Positions 33,460-41,246 of a stretch of DNA of 64,000 bases are shown in pieces. Below the pieces are notes generated by a model that was given only the letters and a program-made list of their open reading frames with translations, did not search any database and had not been told where the DNA came from. The stretch lies in the NCBI RefSeq assembly GCF_009728935.1, contig NZ_CP034235.1, positions 2,394,001 through 2,458,000 on the forward strand, read 5' to 3'. A program made the translations under genes and the position numbers. Origin of the DNA: Paenibacillus psychroresistens. GTDB lineage: Bacteria; Bacillota; Bacilli; Paenibacillales; NBRC-103111. Every line of letters starts with the position of its first letter. Positions within the stretch are counted from its first letter, which is position 1.

Positions 33460-33466
33460 ATAAACG

Positions 33467-33505
33467 AAAAGCGGCTAGTCTTCTAATAAGAGACTAGCCG
33501 CTTTT
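33467..33505. terminator. Bidirectional terminator
   Basis: AAAAGCGGCTAGTCT (33467-33481) and AGACTAGCCGCTTTT (33491-33505) are exact complements around a 9-base loop. It serves the nitroreductase gene and the converging gene at 33518. Confidence 0.9.
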
Positions 33506-33517
33506 CTTGGTCAAAGC

Positions 33518-34591
33518 TTATTTAAACTCAACGCCAAAGCCAGATGTACGCAAATATAAGGGATAGTTGATAATATCATTGCTGCCTTCTTTAAAATATT
33601 GCAAGCTTGCAGGAGCCTTTAATCGTATAGCATATTTGCCAGCAGTAATAAATTTGCCATTCGTGCCTCTTTGATTCCATGGAACGATCACGCTATACCC
33701 TGCACTTTTGCCTAGAGTACCAGTTGCTCTTGGCAATTTATAGCTGTAAACCAGCTCCTGCTGTTGATAATTAGCATCCGCTTTATATACCTCGAAGGTG
33801 AGATCATAGGGCTGAATAATGATATTATTTGCACTTGAATTGGCTACAGCGATTGAAAATGATGAGATTTCTGTTAGCGACATTTGCCCATTATTCACAA
33901 AATTAGATCTAGGAGCAAAATAAATCGCAACAGGATCACCCCAATTAGTATCCAACTCAGTATACGGATATTGCTTCACAGTATCATGAACAATAACACT
34001 TAAAGATTCCAGCTTACGGTCATTCATACCAACAGAGGTTTTAAAAGGACGGATGTCCCCAGGCTCTGGTTTGTCAATATCTTCATTAAGAATGTACATG
34101 AACAACGAGGCGGCAGTATTATTTTCCTTGATAGCTGAGTAGTTCAATTCAATCGTCTTTCCGGTTAGATCTTTATTAATTTGAATGGTGCCGGAAGTAA
34201 GAAATTCATTACCGTTTTTATCTTTGACTACCTTTAGATTGCTAATAGTCACATAGCCCTCACTGTCTTTAAGCGTAAGACCTGTATTAATTGGTGCAGC
34301 AGGACCTTCATAGATATCAATTTTATTCAAATAGCTAGTTATACTGGATGATGGCGAGAAGGTTACGGTCGCTCCCATAGCATCTGTAAAAGCACGGAGC
34401 GGGATATAAGCTTTGTTATTGTAATTAATAACCGCGTTATCTCCTGAGCCGTCAATTTCTTTGACCGTATCGTTGATATGAAAAAGTACACGACTTGGAA
34501 AAAGGTAAGCTTGAATCGTATTAGCAGCAAAAACAACTGTAGATATAGAAAGCGCAATTCCAATCATGAAACCGATGATATATTTTCGCAT
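33518..34591 (-). CDS. Secreted protein with a copper-amine-oxidase-N (stalk) domain
   Basis: This 357-residue protein has a signal peptide (MRKYIIGFMIGIALSISTVV, probable cleavage after FAA). A short copper-amine-oxidase N-terminal-like module follows (VLFHINDTVKEIDG, INYNNKAYIPLRAFTDAMGA). The remaining ~260 residues are beta-rich (GYVTISNLKVVKDKNGNEFL, AGKYAIRLKAPASLQYF) and of unknown function. Such 'stalk' modules are very common on secreted Paenibacillus proteins. The start is ATG 34591 or the GTG two codons earlier; AAAGG lies upstream of both. Confidence 0.75.
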   Translation of the reverse strand: MRKYIIGFMIGIALSISTVVFAANTIQAYLFPSRVLFHINDTVKEIDGSGDNAVINYNNKAYIPLRAFTDAMGATVTFSPSSSITSYLNKIDIYEGPAAPINTGLTLKDSEGYVTISNLKVVKDKNGNEFLTSGTIQINKDLTGKTIELNYSAIKENNTAASLFMYILNEDIDKPEPGDIRPFKTSVGMNDRKLESLSVIVHDTVKQYPYTELDTNWGDPVAIYFAPRSNFVNNGQMSLTEISSFSIAVANSSANNIIIQPYDLTFEVYKADANYQQQELVYSYKLPRATGTLGKSAGYSVIVPWNQRGTNGKFITAGKYAIRLKAPASLQYFKEGSNDIINYPLYLRTSGFGVEFK

Positions 34592-34721
34592 TATCACACT
34601 ACCTTTCTACTATATTAGACGCCGAAGATAAGATAATGTTTCTCTCATTGGAAATCCAGTTGATTTAACGCTATAATCGTTAAAGGAACGTTTACCCAAT
34701 AAAATAATAAGGAGTCCTCAC

Positions 34722-35654
34722 ATGAAAAAAGCACTTATTTTCGGGCATAAGAATCCGGATACGGACACGATCTGTTCTGCAATTGCCTACGCTGATTTAA
34801 AAACGAAATTAGGTTTTAAGGTTGAAGCGGTTCGTTTAGGTAACGTTAATGGAGAAACACAATTTGCCCTTGATCATTTCCAAGTACCTGCTCCGCGTTT
34901 AGTGGAAACGGTTGCTAATGAAGTTAAGGACGTCATTCTTGTAGACCATAATGAACGTCAGCAAAGTGTAAGCGACATTGATCAAGTCCGTGTTTTAGAG
35001 GTTATTGATCACCATCGGATTGCGAATTTTGAAACAAGCCATCCTTTGTATTACCGTGCTGAGCCAGTTGGCTGTACAGCGACGATTCTTAATAAAATGT
35101 ATAAAGAAAATAATATCGCTATCACTAGAGAGATTGCTGGTTTGATGTTATCGGCAATTATTTCGGATTCATTGCTTTTCAAATCACCAACCTGCACAGA
35201 GCAAGACGTAGCAGCTGCTCGTGAATTAGCTCATATCGCTGAGGTTAATGGTGAAAGCTACGGTTTAGCAATGCTAAAAGCGGGTGCAGATTTAAGCCAA
35301 AAAACAATTAAAGACTTAATTTCACTAGATGCTAAAGAATTTCAAATGGGCAGCTATAAAGTTGAAATTGCTCAAGTTAATGCAGTTGATGTCAACGATG
35401 TACTTTCTCGTCAAGCAGAATTGGAAGCTGCGCTTAATACAATTATTGCTGATAAAGGACTGGACTTATTCGTATTCGTCGTGACTGATATTCTCAATAA
35501 TGATTCTGTAGCTATTTCCCTAGGTCGCTTAAGTGCTTCCGTTGAACAAGCGTATGATGTTAAATTGGAGAACAATACAGCCGTTCTTAAAGGTGTTGTC
35601 TCACGTAAATTGCAAATTGTACCTGTGTTAACAGATATTCTTAACAAGCTTTAA
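34722..35654 (+). CDS. ppaC: Manganese-dependent inorganic pyrophosphatase
   Basis: This 310-residue family II pyrophosphatase of the DHH superfamily has the metal-binding motifs [27 protein letters not shown] and [10 protein letters not shown]. The linker and the C-terminal DHHA2 domain ([33 protein letters not shown]) are also present. It hydrolyses pyrophosphate in the cytoplasm with Mn2+. Full length. AAGGAGTCC precedes the ATG, and a clear rho-independent terminator follows. Single-gene transcription unit. Confidence 0.97.
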   Translation: MKKALIFGHKNPDTDTICSAIAYADLKTKLGFKVEAVRLGNVNGETQFALDHFQVPAPRLVETVANEVKDVILVDHNERQQSVSDIDQVRVLEVIDHHRIANFETSHPLYYRAEPVGCTATILNKMYKENNIAITREIAGLMLSAIISDSLLFKSPTCTEQDVAAARELAHIAEVNGESYGLAMLKAGADLSQKTIKDLISLDAKEFQMGSYKVEIAQVNAVDVNDVLSRQAELEAALNTIIADKGLDLFVFVVTDILNNDSVAISLGRLSASVEQAYDVKLENNTAVLKGVVSRKLQIVPVLTDILNKL

Positions 35655-35681
35655 GTTAGTTGCTTCATAATCAATGATCTG

Positions 35682-35716
35682 AAAACAACAAGAGAAAACT
35701 TCTCTTGTTGTTTTTT
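35682..35716 (+). terminator. Rho-independent terminator of ppaC
   Basis: AAAACAACAAGAGA (35682-35695) pairs with TCTCTTGTTGTTTT (35701-35714) around AAACT, ending in six T. Confidence 0.92.
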
Positions 35717-35756
35717 GCACTTATAGCTAACTCAGATAAACGAGGTGTAACTATGC

Positions 35757-35840
35757 ATGAAATCTGGATTCTTGGAATCTGATGAGCAGCTTTGGGCTCA
35801 ATGGGCTGCTGCTGATAAAGCGGCGATAAAGGACAAATAG
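35757..35840 (+). CDS. Candidate micropeptide (27 residues)
   Basis: ATG 35757 has GAGGTG 9 bases upstream, and the frame reads MKSGFLESDEQLWAQWAAAD then KAAIKDK before TAG. It is amphipathic and probably helical. A competing ATG at 35753 gives only 9 codons. No family recognised; it could also be chance. This gap (35655-36022) contains no other gene. Confidence 0.3.
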   Translation: MKSGFLESDEQLWAQWAAADKAAIKDK

Positions 35841-35857
35841 ATAATGTCTTTCTTTGC

Positions 35858-35919
35858 ACCGTTATCCCATCGACTCAGCAAAAATTTCAAACTAATCGCT
35901 GAGTCAAAGGGATAACGGT
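35858..35919. repeat. Two-tier inverted repeat in the gap before the response regulator
   Basis: ACCGTTATCCC (35858-35868) and GGGATAACGGT (35909-35919) are the outer arms, and GACTCAGC (35872-35879) and GCTGAGTC (35898-35905) the inner arms, separated by ATC/AAA. There is no T-run. It could be an RNA structure or a palindromic repeat element. Confidence 0.6.
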
Positions 35920-36022
35920 CAAAAGGAACTCGTAAGGATCGGTTATAAATTTATATCGCGCAGGTTAGTTATATTAATTATGTTCCATCATATAGGGCAT
36001 ACTTCTGTCATGGAGGGACGCC

Positions 36023-36739
36023 ATGCATACGATATTGATTATCGACGGCGAAGAGAAAGCTGCCGAATATCTCAAACAAGAACTAACTCGTGAAGGATAC
36101 ATAGTAGAAGTTGCTACGAATGGCAGAGCCGGCTTGGAGCGAGCTTTACAAGAAAAGTGGGATATAATATTGCTCGAAATTATTCTATCTGAGTTAAATG
36201 GGATGGAAGTATTGCGACGGGTAAAAAAGGCAGCTCCAGTTATGCCTGTGATCATTGTTACAACCCGCAATGAAACCTCGGATATCATTTCTGGGCTGGA
36301 TAATGGAGCGAATGATTACGTCACAAAGCCATATAATACGGATGAGCTGTTTGCTAGAATTCGGGCATCTTTGCGGAATAGGATGCTTATTGAACTGATG
36401 ATCGATTCCACAATGAATCTTACGGATGATAGACTAATCGTAGCTGGCTTATCTCTAAACCGCAAAACGCGTGAAGTCGTTCGCGACTGCAGACCGATTG
36501 AATTGACGATGAAAGAGTTTGACTTGCTTGTTTACTTAATTGAGAATAAACCGAATGTTGTAAGCAGAGAGCAAATTATTCAACAGGTCTGGGGCTATGA
36601 TTTCGTCGGTGACACTAATATTGTGGATGTGTACATTCGTTATTTACGCAAAAAAGTCGATTACAGCTTTAAAACTTCATTAATCCAAACGATTCGAGGA
36701 GTCGGTTATAGTATCCAGGAAGAAACATCATCATCATGA
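36023..36739 (+). CDS. OmpR-family response regulator lacking the phosphoacceptor Asp
   Basis: This 238-residue protein has a receiver domain (1-118) and a winged-helix output domain (VSREQIIQQVWGYDFVGDTN, RYLRKKVD, TIRGVGYSIQ). The phosphoacceptor site reads ILLEIILSELNG with Glu52 instead of Asp, and the acidic pocket reads DGEE in place of the usual DDE. T80/T81 and K102 are kept. Replacement of Asp by Glu often mimics phosphorylation, so this regulator may be constitutively active or respond to another signal. No histidine kinase gene is adjacent. GGAGGGACGCC precedes the ATG. Its stop forms TCATGA with the stop of the converging VanY-like gene. Confidence 0.9.
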   Translation: MHTILIIDGEEKAAEYLKQELTREGYIVEVATNGRAGLERALQEKWDIILLEIILSELNGMEVLRRVKKAAPVMPVIIVTTRNETSDIISGLDNGANDYVTKPYNTDELFARIRASLRNRMLIELMIDSTMNLTDDRLIVAGLSLNRKTREVVRDCRPIELTMKEFDLLVYLIENKPNVVSREQIIQQVWGYDFVGDTNIVDVYIRYLRKKVDYSFKTSLIQTIRGVGYSIQEETSSS

Positions 36740-37738
36740 GCCTTGAACAGCAATGGCATCATCAAAATATTGCTCTAAGGTCAGTTGATCAGCATAAATT
36801 TCCTCAGCAATATCTTTCCCTACATAACGAATATGCCAGGGCTCGTAGGCATAACCGGTTAGAGACTCTTTGCCGTTTAAGTAACGAATAATAAAACCAT
36901 AATCGGCGGCATGAGCGGCAAGCCATTTGCCTTCTTTGCTATCTCCAAAGGACTCAACCAATTGGTCCTCAGGTACATTATTCGTTAAGTCGATTGCGAG
37001 GCCTGTTTGATGCTCGCTTTGGCCAGGAATAGCACTGATTTTATTGGCTTCAACAGAGCCTTTATCTTGCACGTTCCCATTATAAACGGATTTTTGAGTG
37101 ACATAGGAACGATAACCAGACACTCCAAACAAGTGAATATTCTCGGTTTCTGCTTGTGCAACGAGCTGCTCCAACGCTTTAGCCGCAACGCTGCGCAGCA
37201 TCCGTTTTTCAATGATTTCTTTAAATATAAAAGGTATCTCAGGCACTACTAAATCAGCAGGAATATAATTATCTGGCAGAGATCTTTGTTTGTTGACTAC
37301 AACGGCTACATCTTCAGCATCAGTTACGACTTTTTTTCCATTTGCGGTTGTGGTAAGAGTATCTAACAAGGAATATTTGACGGTAATTGTGCATTCCGTG
37401 GATTCACCTTTGTAATTAGAAGAGATAATGGCTTTGGAACCAATAGAAGCATTAGATGAAACATGAACGATTCCTTTATCATCGACAGTAATAATTTCAG
37501 GTTGACTAGAGCTGAAGCTTACCTTTTTAAGCTTTGAGATGTCGGTTTTGACGATATGATTTGAGGCACCGGGTGAAAGGCTATAATGACTGGAGCCAAA
37601 CGATATTAAGCCGGCAGCTTCAGACGAATTTGTAGATTCAGATGCCAATGGAACTGTATTATGCTGGCACCCCGAGACTATAATAACTAGGCTAAGGCTT
37701 AGAGGGATGGAGAGACTATAAAGGCGATGTTTAAGCAT
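36734..37738 (-). CDS. VanY-type D-alanyl-D-alanine carboxypeptidase lipoprotein with a Big_2 domain
   Basis: This 334-residue protein has a lipoprotein signal (lipobox IVSGC, lipidated Cys24). A Ser-rich linker follows, then a bacterial Ig-like (Big_2) domain at ~45-120 (SFGSSHYSLSPGASNHIV, ITVDDKGIVHVSS), and an M15B peptidase domain at ~150-325. The zinc and catalytic motifs are GVSGYRSYVTQKSVY, SEHQTGLAIDL (His and Asp ligands) and YEPWHIRYVG. It would trim D-Ala from peptidoglycan stems at the outer face of the membrane. AGGGG lies ~10 bases before ATG. The receiver-type regulator gene on the other strand ends within its stop codon. Confidence 0.93.
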   Translation of the reverse strand: MLKHRLYSLSIPLSLSLVIIVSGCQHNTVPLASESTNSSEAAGLISFGSSHYSLSPGASNHIVKTDISKLKKVSFSSSQPEIITVDDKGIVHVSSNASIGSKAIISSNYKGESTECTITVKYSLLDTLTTTANGKKVVTDAEDVAVVVNKQRSLPDNYIPADLVVPEIPFIFKEIIEKRMLRSVAAKALEQLVAQAETENIHLFGVSGYRSYVTQKSVYNGNVQDKGSVEANKISAIPGQSEHQTGLAIDLTNNVPEDQLVESFGDSKEGKWLAAHAADYGFIIRYLNGKESLTGYAYEPWHIRYVGKDIAEEIYADQLTLEQYFDDAIAVQGS

Positions 37739-37871
37739 GCTGTGATTTCCCCTGTCTATGTAAAATAACTAAGTTTTTATAGTACCACAAAATAGTCCTT
37801 CCATAAAAAGCTTGTTTTTGGGATAATGGGTAAAGTGAAAAAACACAATCCGACAAGCAGGTGAATAATAA

Positions 37872-40838
37872 TTGCAATCCAAGACAGTTGAAGCCACAAT
37901 CTCAGCGTTTCCTGATTTATTGCTTTCTTTATTATTTTTTATCGTATTTGCTCTTATATATATCGCAATTATTAGACAGAATAAGCTCGGCACCTTATCC
38001 AAAGGTCGTTTAAATGGTTTGTTGGTCTTCGTGCTTTTATTTGCAGGCTTAATTCGAGGATTGATTGTCTATAAGTATTCAGGCCATATCTATAGAATAG
38101 ACATCCTGCCAATTGCTGCAGATATTATAGCGGCATGGCTGATTTATTGTTTCGCGGTTAAACCCTTAGGTAAAGGAATCGCTTTGGGAGTTTGCCTATT
38201 GTTTGCAATGAATCCTGCTGTAATGTTCCATGCGTCTGTATCGTTTCAAGCTACCAGCTATTTTATTATGTGTATAGTTGTTGTGATTTTTGCAATAAGC
38301 TCGTTACGAAGATTTATCCTCAGCATTTTAGGCAGCATATTCGTTTTGACCGCGGCTCTTCTCACAGGAATGTTCCAATTTTCTACCTTTAAACCGTGGC
38401 TCTGGATAGCCCAGGTTGTGAAGCATGTTTTCGTTACGGATACTTATGCGACTTTAAATGTCTTCAATTTATTTGCGCTAACTGGCGGGAACGGCTTTGC
38501 AGCTAGTAATGAACGAATGCTGCTGTCGTACAACATTTGGGGCTTGATTCTCTTAGCCGGAGCGTTTATTTATCTAGGGTTTTTCATAAAACGTATTAAA
38601 CAGCCATTGAACCTCTCTAAAGTAATTTTCATCCTATTGCTCTTTGTTGTTTCCGTGTTTGTGCTTGCACCACATATGCGTATTTCCTATTTATATCCGG
38701 CTATTCCGCTTGCTATATTCAGCTACATCCTTACCCAGGATCGCAGACTTTTGCAATTATTGTTTGGCTTTAGCGTAACTCATTTTATTAATTCCAGCTT
38801 TGCGCATGCTTATAGTAAAACGGCACACCCGCTGATTCCACATGTCGAAGGTATTCTGATGGTTGTGTCGCTGACCAACGTGGTTTTATTGATTTATCTG
38901 ATTTACAGCGGCTACGATATCTTTATCAAACAGCGCATTCTAAAAATGGAAATAGTAGAATTTAATCAACCTGAACCGAACTTACAGGAGACATCTAATA
39001 AGCTGCTCACCCGTAAAGATTGGATTTGGATGAGTACAATTACACTGATTTATACACTAGTTGCTTTCTATAATCTAGGTTCGCTGAAGGAACCGGAAAC
39101 CTTCTGGAAGCCTGTAAGCTCGCTGACTTTTTATGTGGATTTAGGCAAATCCCAAACAATTGAACGCGTTAATGCGTTTGTTGGAATTGGTGAGGGTAAG
39201 CTTAAGCTTGAGTTTGGTGAAGACACACCGGATACATGGAAAAATCCATTAATCATAGAGACTAAATATACGACCGTGTTCAAGTGGATTGTCCAGCCCG
39301 TCAACTACTCTGCACGTTATGTGAAGGTAACGGTAGATAAGCCTGGCTTTACTTTAAATGAGCTGGCGATTTATGGGAAATATACGGACAAGAAGCTGCC
39401 GATGAAGATCGAAGAGATCCATTCTGAAGGCTTGCTTCCCCTAGACCGGCAGGAAATTAAAAATGTGTTTGATGAGCAGAATGAAGTGGTTTATAAACCA
39501 ACGTTTATGAACGAATCTTATTTTGATGAAATTTATCATCCAAGAACCGCTTATGAGCATTTGCATCTAATAAAGCCATATGAGACGACACATCCTCCAT
39601 TAGGCAAGCTATTGATTGCTGTAGGTATCAAAATATTCGGGATGAATCCATTTGGCTGGCGTGTTATAGGTACTTTATTCGGTATCGGCATGCTTCCGAT
39701 GATGTATGTGTTTGCAAAACGTTTATTCGGCAGAACAAGTTATGCTTGGATGGCGACATTTCTAATTGCTTGTGATTTTATGCATTTTGCTCAAACGCGA
39801 ATAGGTACCATTGATGTATATGGTGTATTCTTCATTATTCTGATGTACTATTTCATGCTGCGGTTTTATCAGCTTAGTTTTTATAAAGCTACGTTGAGCC
39901 AAACTCTGCGTCCCTTGTTTTTGTCAGGCTTATTTTTTGGAATTGGTGCAGCGAGCAAATGGATTGTCATTTACGGTGGGGCCGGTTTAGCGCTTATTTT
40001 CCTATTGACGCTTTATGATCGATATCGGGAATATGAGGCAGCTAAAAAACTACTCAATCAAGCCAATTCTTCGATGCTGGAGGAAAGATATGGGAATGAT
40101 CTTGAAGAAGTCGAGGAAACAATGGCAGTTGAGGATTTCTCCAAGAAAATCAAAGCGGAACAAATTGTAGGTACCTTTTCGAAGCTTGCGGTAAAAACGG
40201 TGGCGTGGTGCTCGTTATTCTTCATTATTGTGCCAGTGATTATTTATAGCTTATCTTTTTTCCCGATCATGGCTGTTCCTGGACAAGATCATACGGTAAA
40301 GCAATTAATTAAATATCAAACAGATATGTTTGACTATCATAGCAAGCTTGTTGCGACTCATCCTTTCTCATCGGCTTGGTGGGAATGGCCTTTAATTATG
40401 CGCCCAATCTGGTATTACAATGGGAAAGAGGTTTCCGACGGTAATGTCTCCAGTATAGCTTCGTTTGGTAATCCAGCCATTTGGTGGGTAGGGTTATTAG
40501 CTGTTATCGCTGCCATATTCGTTAGTCGACAACGCAAGGATAAAGGCATGTTTGTCGTCTTAATTGCTTACTTTTCGCAATATGTACCTTGGATGCTCGT
40601 CAGTCGCTTAACCTTCATTTATCATTATTTTGCGATGGTGCCTTTTCTGATTCTTTGTATCGTTTATATGATTAAAGTCATTCTCGAGAAAAAACCTGAT
40701 TATCGGATCTATGTTGCCGCCTATTTAACCTTAGTGTTGGGTCTGTTCGTTATGTTCTATCCCGTACTCTCAGGCATGGTCGTTGATAAAGGCTATGTGA
40801 ATTACGTGCTGCGTTGGTTTGATTCTTGGACATTCTAA
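37872..40838 (+). CDS. PMT-family (GT39-like) glycosyltransferase with a large N-terminal membrane domain and a beta-sandwich insert
   Basis: This very large integral membrane protein has 988 residues. Residues 1-~370 form about ten hydrophobic segments (ALIYIAIIRQNKLGTLSKGR, ALLTGMFQFSTF, AGAFIYLGFFIKRI). A soluble discoidin/F5-8C-like segment at ~405-515 follows (LTFYVDLGKSQTIERVNAFV, YVKVTVDKPGFTLNELAIYG), then a PMT domain. That domain shows FDEIYHPRTAYEHLHLIKPY, TTHPPLGKLLIAVGIKIFG and QTRIGTIDVYG. PMT enzymes transfer mannose or another sugar from a polyprenyl phosphate to proteins or glycans at the outer membrane face. TTG 37872 has AGGTGA 8 bases upstream. GtrA follows 21 bases downstream, a likely flippase partner. 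Confidence 0.9.
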   Translation: MQSKTVEATISAFPDLLLSLLFFIVFALIYIAIIRQNKLGTLSKGRLNGLLVFVLLFAGLIRGLIVYKYSGHIYRIDILPIAADIIAAWLIYCFAVKPLGKGIALGVCLLFAMNPAVMFHASVSFQATSYFIMCIVVVIFAISSLRRFILSILGSIFVLTAALLTGMFQFSTFKPWLWIAQVVKHVFVTDTYATLNVFNLFALTGGNGFAASNERMLLSYNIWGLILLAGAFIYLGFFIKRIKQPLNLSKVIFILLLFVVSVFVLAPHMRISYLYPAIPLAIFSYILTQDRRLLQLLFGFSVTHFINSSFAHAYSKTAHPLIPHVEGILMVVSLTNVVLLIYLIYSGYDIFIKQRILKMEIVEFNQPEPNLQETSNKLLTRKDWIWMSTITLIYTLVAFYNLGSLKEPETFWKPVSSLTFYVDLGKSQTIERVNAFVGIGEGKLKLEFGEDTPDTWKNPLIIETKYTTVFKWIVQPVNYSARYVKVTVDKPGFTLNELAIYGKYTDKKLPMKIEEIHSEGLLPLDRQEIKNVFDEQNEVVYKPTFMNESYFDEIYHPRTAYEHLHLIKPYETTHPPLGKLLIAVGIKIFGMNPFGWRVIGTLFGIGMLPMMYVFAKRLFGRTSYAWMATFLIACDFMHFAQTRIGTIDVYGVFFIILMYYFMLRFYQLSFYKATLSQTLRPLFLSGLFFGIGAASKWIVIYGGAGLALIFLLTLYDRYREYEAAKKLLNQANSSMLEERYGNDLEEVEETMAVEDFSKKIKAEQIVGTFSKLAVKTVAWCSLFFIIVPVIIYSLSFFPIMAVPGQDHTVKQLIKYQTDMFDYHSKLVATHPFSSAWWEWPLIMRPIWYYNGKEVSDGNVSSIASFGNPAIWWVGLLAVIAAIFVSRQRKDKGMFVVLIAYFSQYVPWMLVSRLTFIYHYFAMVPFLILCIVYMIKVILEKKPDYRIYVAAYLTLVLGLFVMFYPVLSGMVVDKGYVNYVLRWFDSWTF

Positions 40839-40859
40839 ATAAACTTTAAGGAGACCCTC

Positions 40860-41246
40860 ATGCGTCAATTTGTGAAATTCAATTTGGTTGGATTACTGAA
40901 TACGGCGCTTGATTTCGCTGTGTTTGCTTTATTGGCATGGTTAGGTGTCTTTTATATCGTGGCACAGTGTATTTCCTACGGGGTTGGGATGATTAATAGC
41001 TACACCTTGAATAAATATTGGACATTCGCCCAGAAGGGGCGGTTAGAGCCTAAGCAAGCCATAAGGTTTACCGTGCTTAATTTAGGCTCGTTACTGCTCT
41101 CATTGGGGTTGTTGGCGCTGTTTAAGGATCATTGGGAGCTTAAGGTGTTAACTGCTAAATTATTGACGACGATTGCCACAACTTTAGTTAACTTTGTGGG
41201 AAGTAAGCTGTGGGTGTTTCGGACGAACGGAACCAAATATTCTTAA
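40860..41246 (+). CDS. GtrA-family membrane protein
   Basis: This 128-residue protein has four transmembrane segments and the GtrA pattern: FVKFNLVGLLNTALDFAVFA, LGVFYIVAQCISYGVGMINS, the YTLNKYWTF motif, and ATTLVNFVGSKLWVF. GtrA proteins are thought to flip polyprenyl-phosphate-linked sugars across the membrane. It lies directly after the PMT gene with AAGGAG before the ATG, so it is probably co-transcribed. Its last 59 bases overlap the 3' end of the converging SgrR-like gene. Confidence 0.92.
   Translation: MRQFVKFNLVGLLNTALDFAVFALLAWLGVFYIVAQCISYGVGMINSYTLNKYWTFAQKGRLEPKQAIRFTVLNLGSLLLSLGLLALFKDHWELKVLTAKLLTTIATTLVNFVGSKLWVFRTNGTKYS

Noticed and set aside
36023..36739. Possible partner histidine kinase for the response regulator
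   Set aside because: The neighbours are ppaC and a carboxypeptidase; no kinase motif is present nearby, consistent with an orphan regulator.
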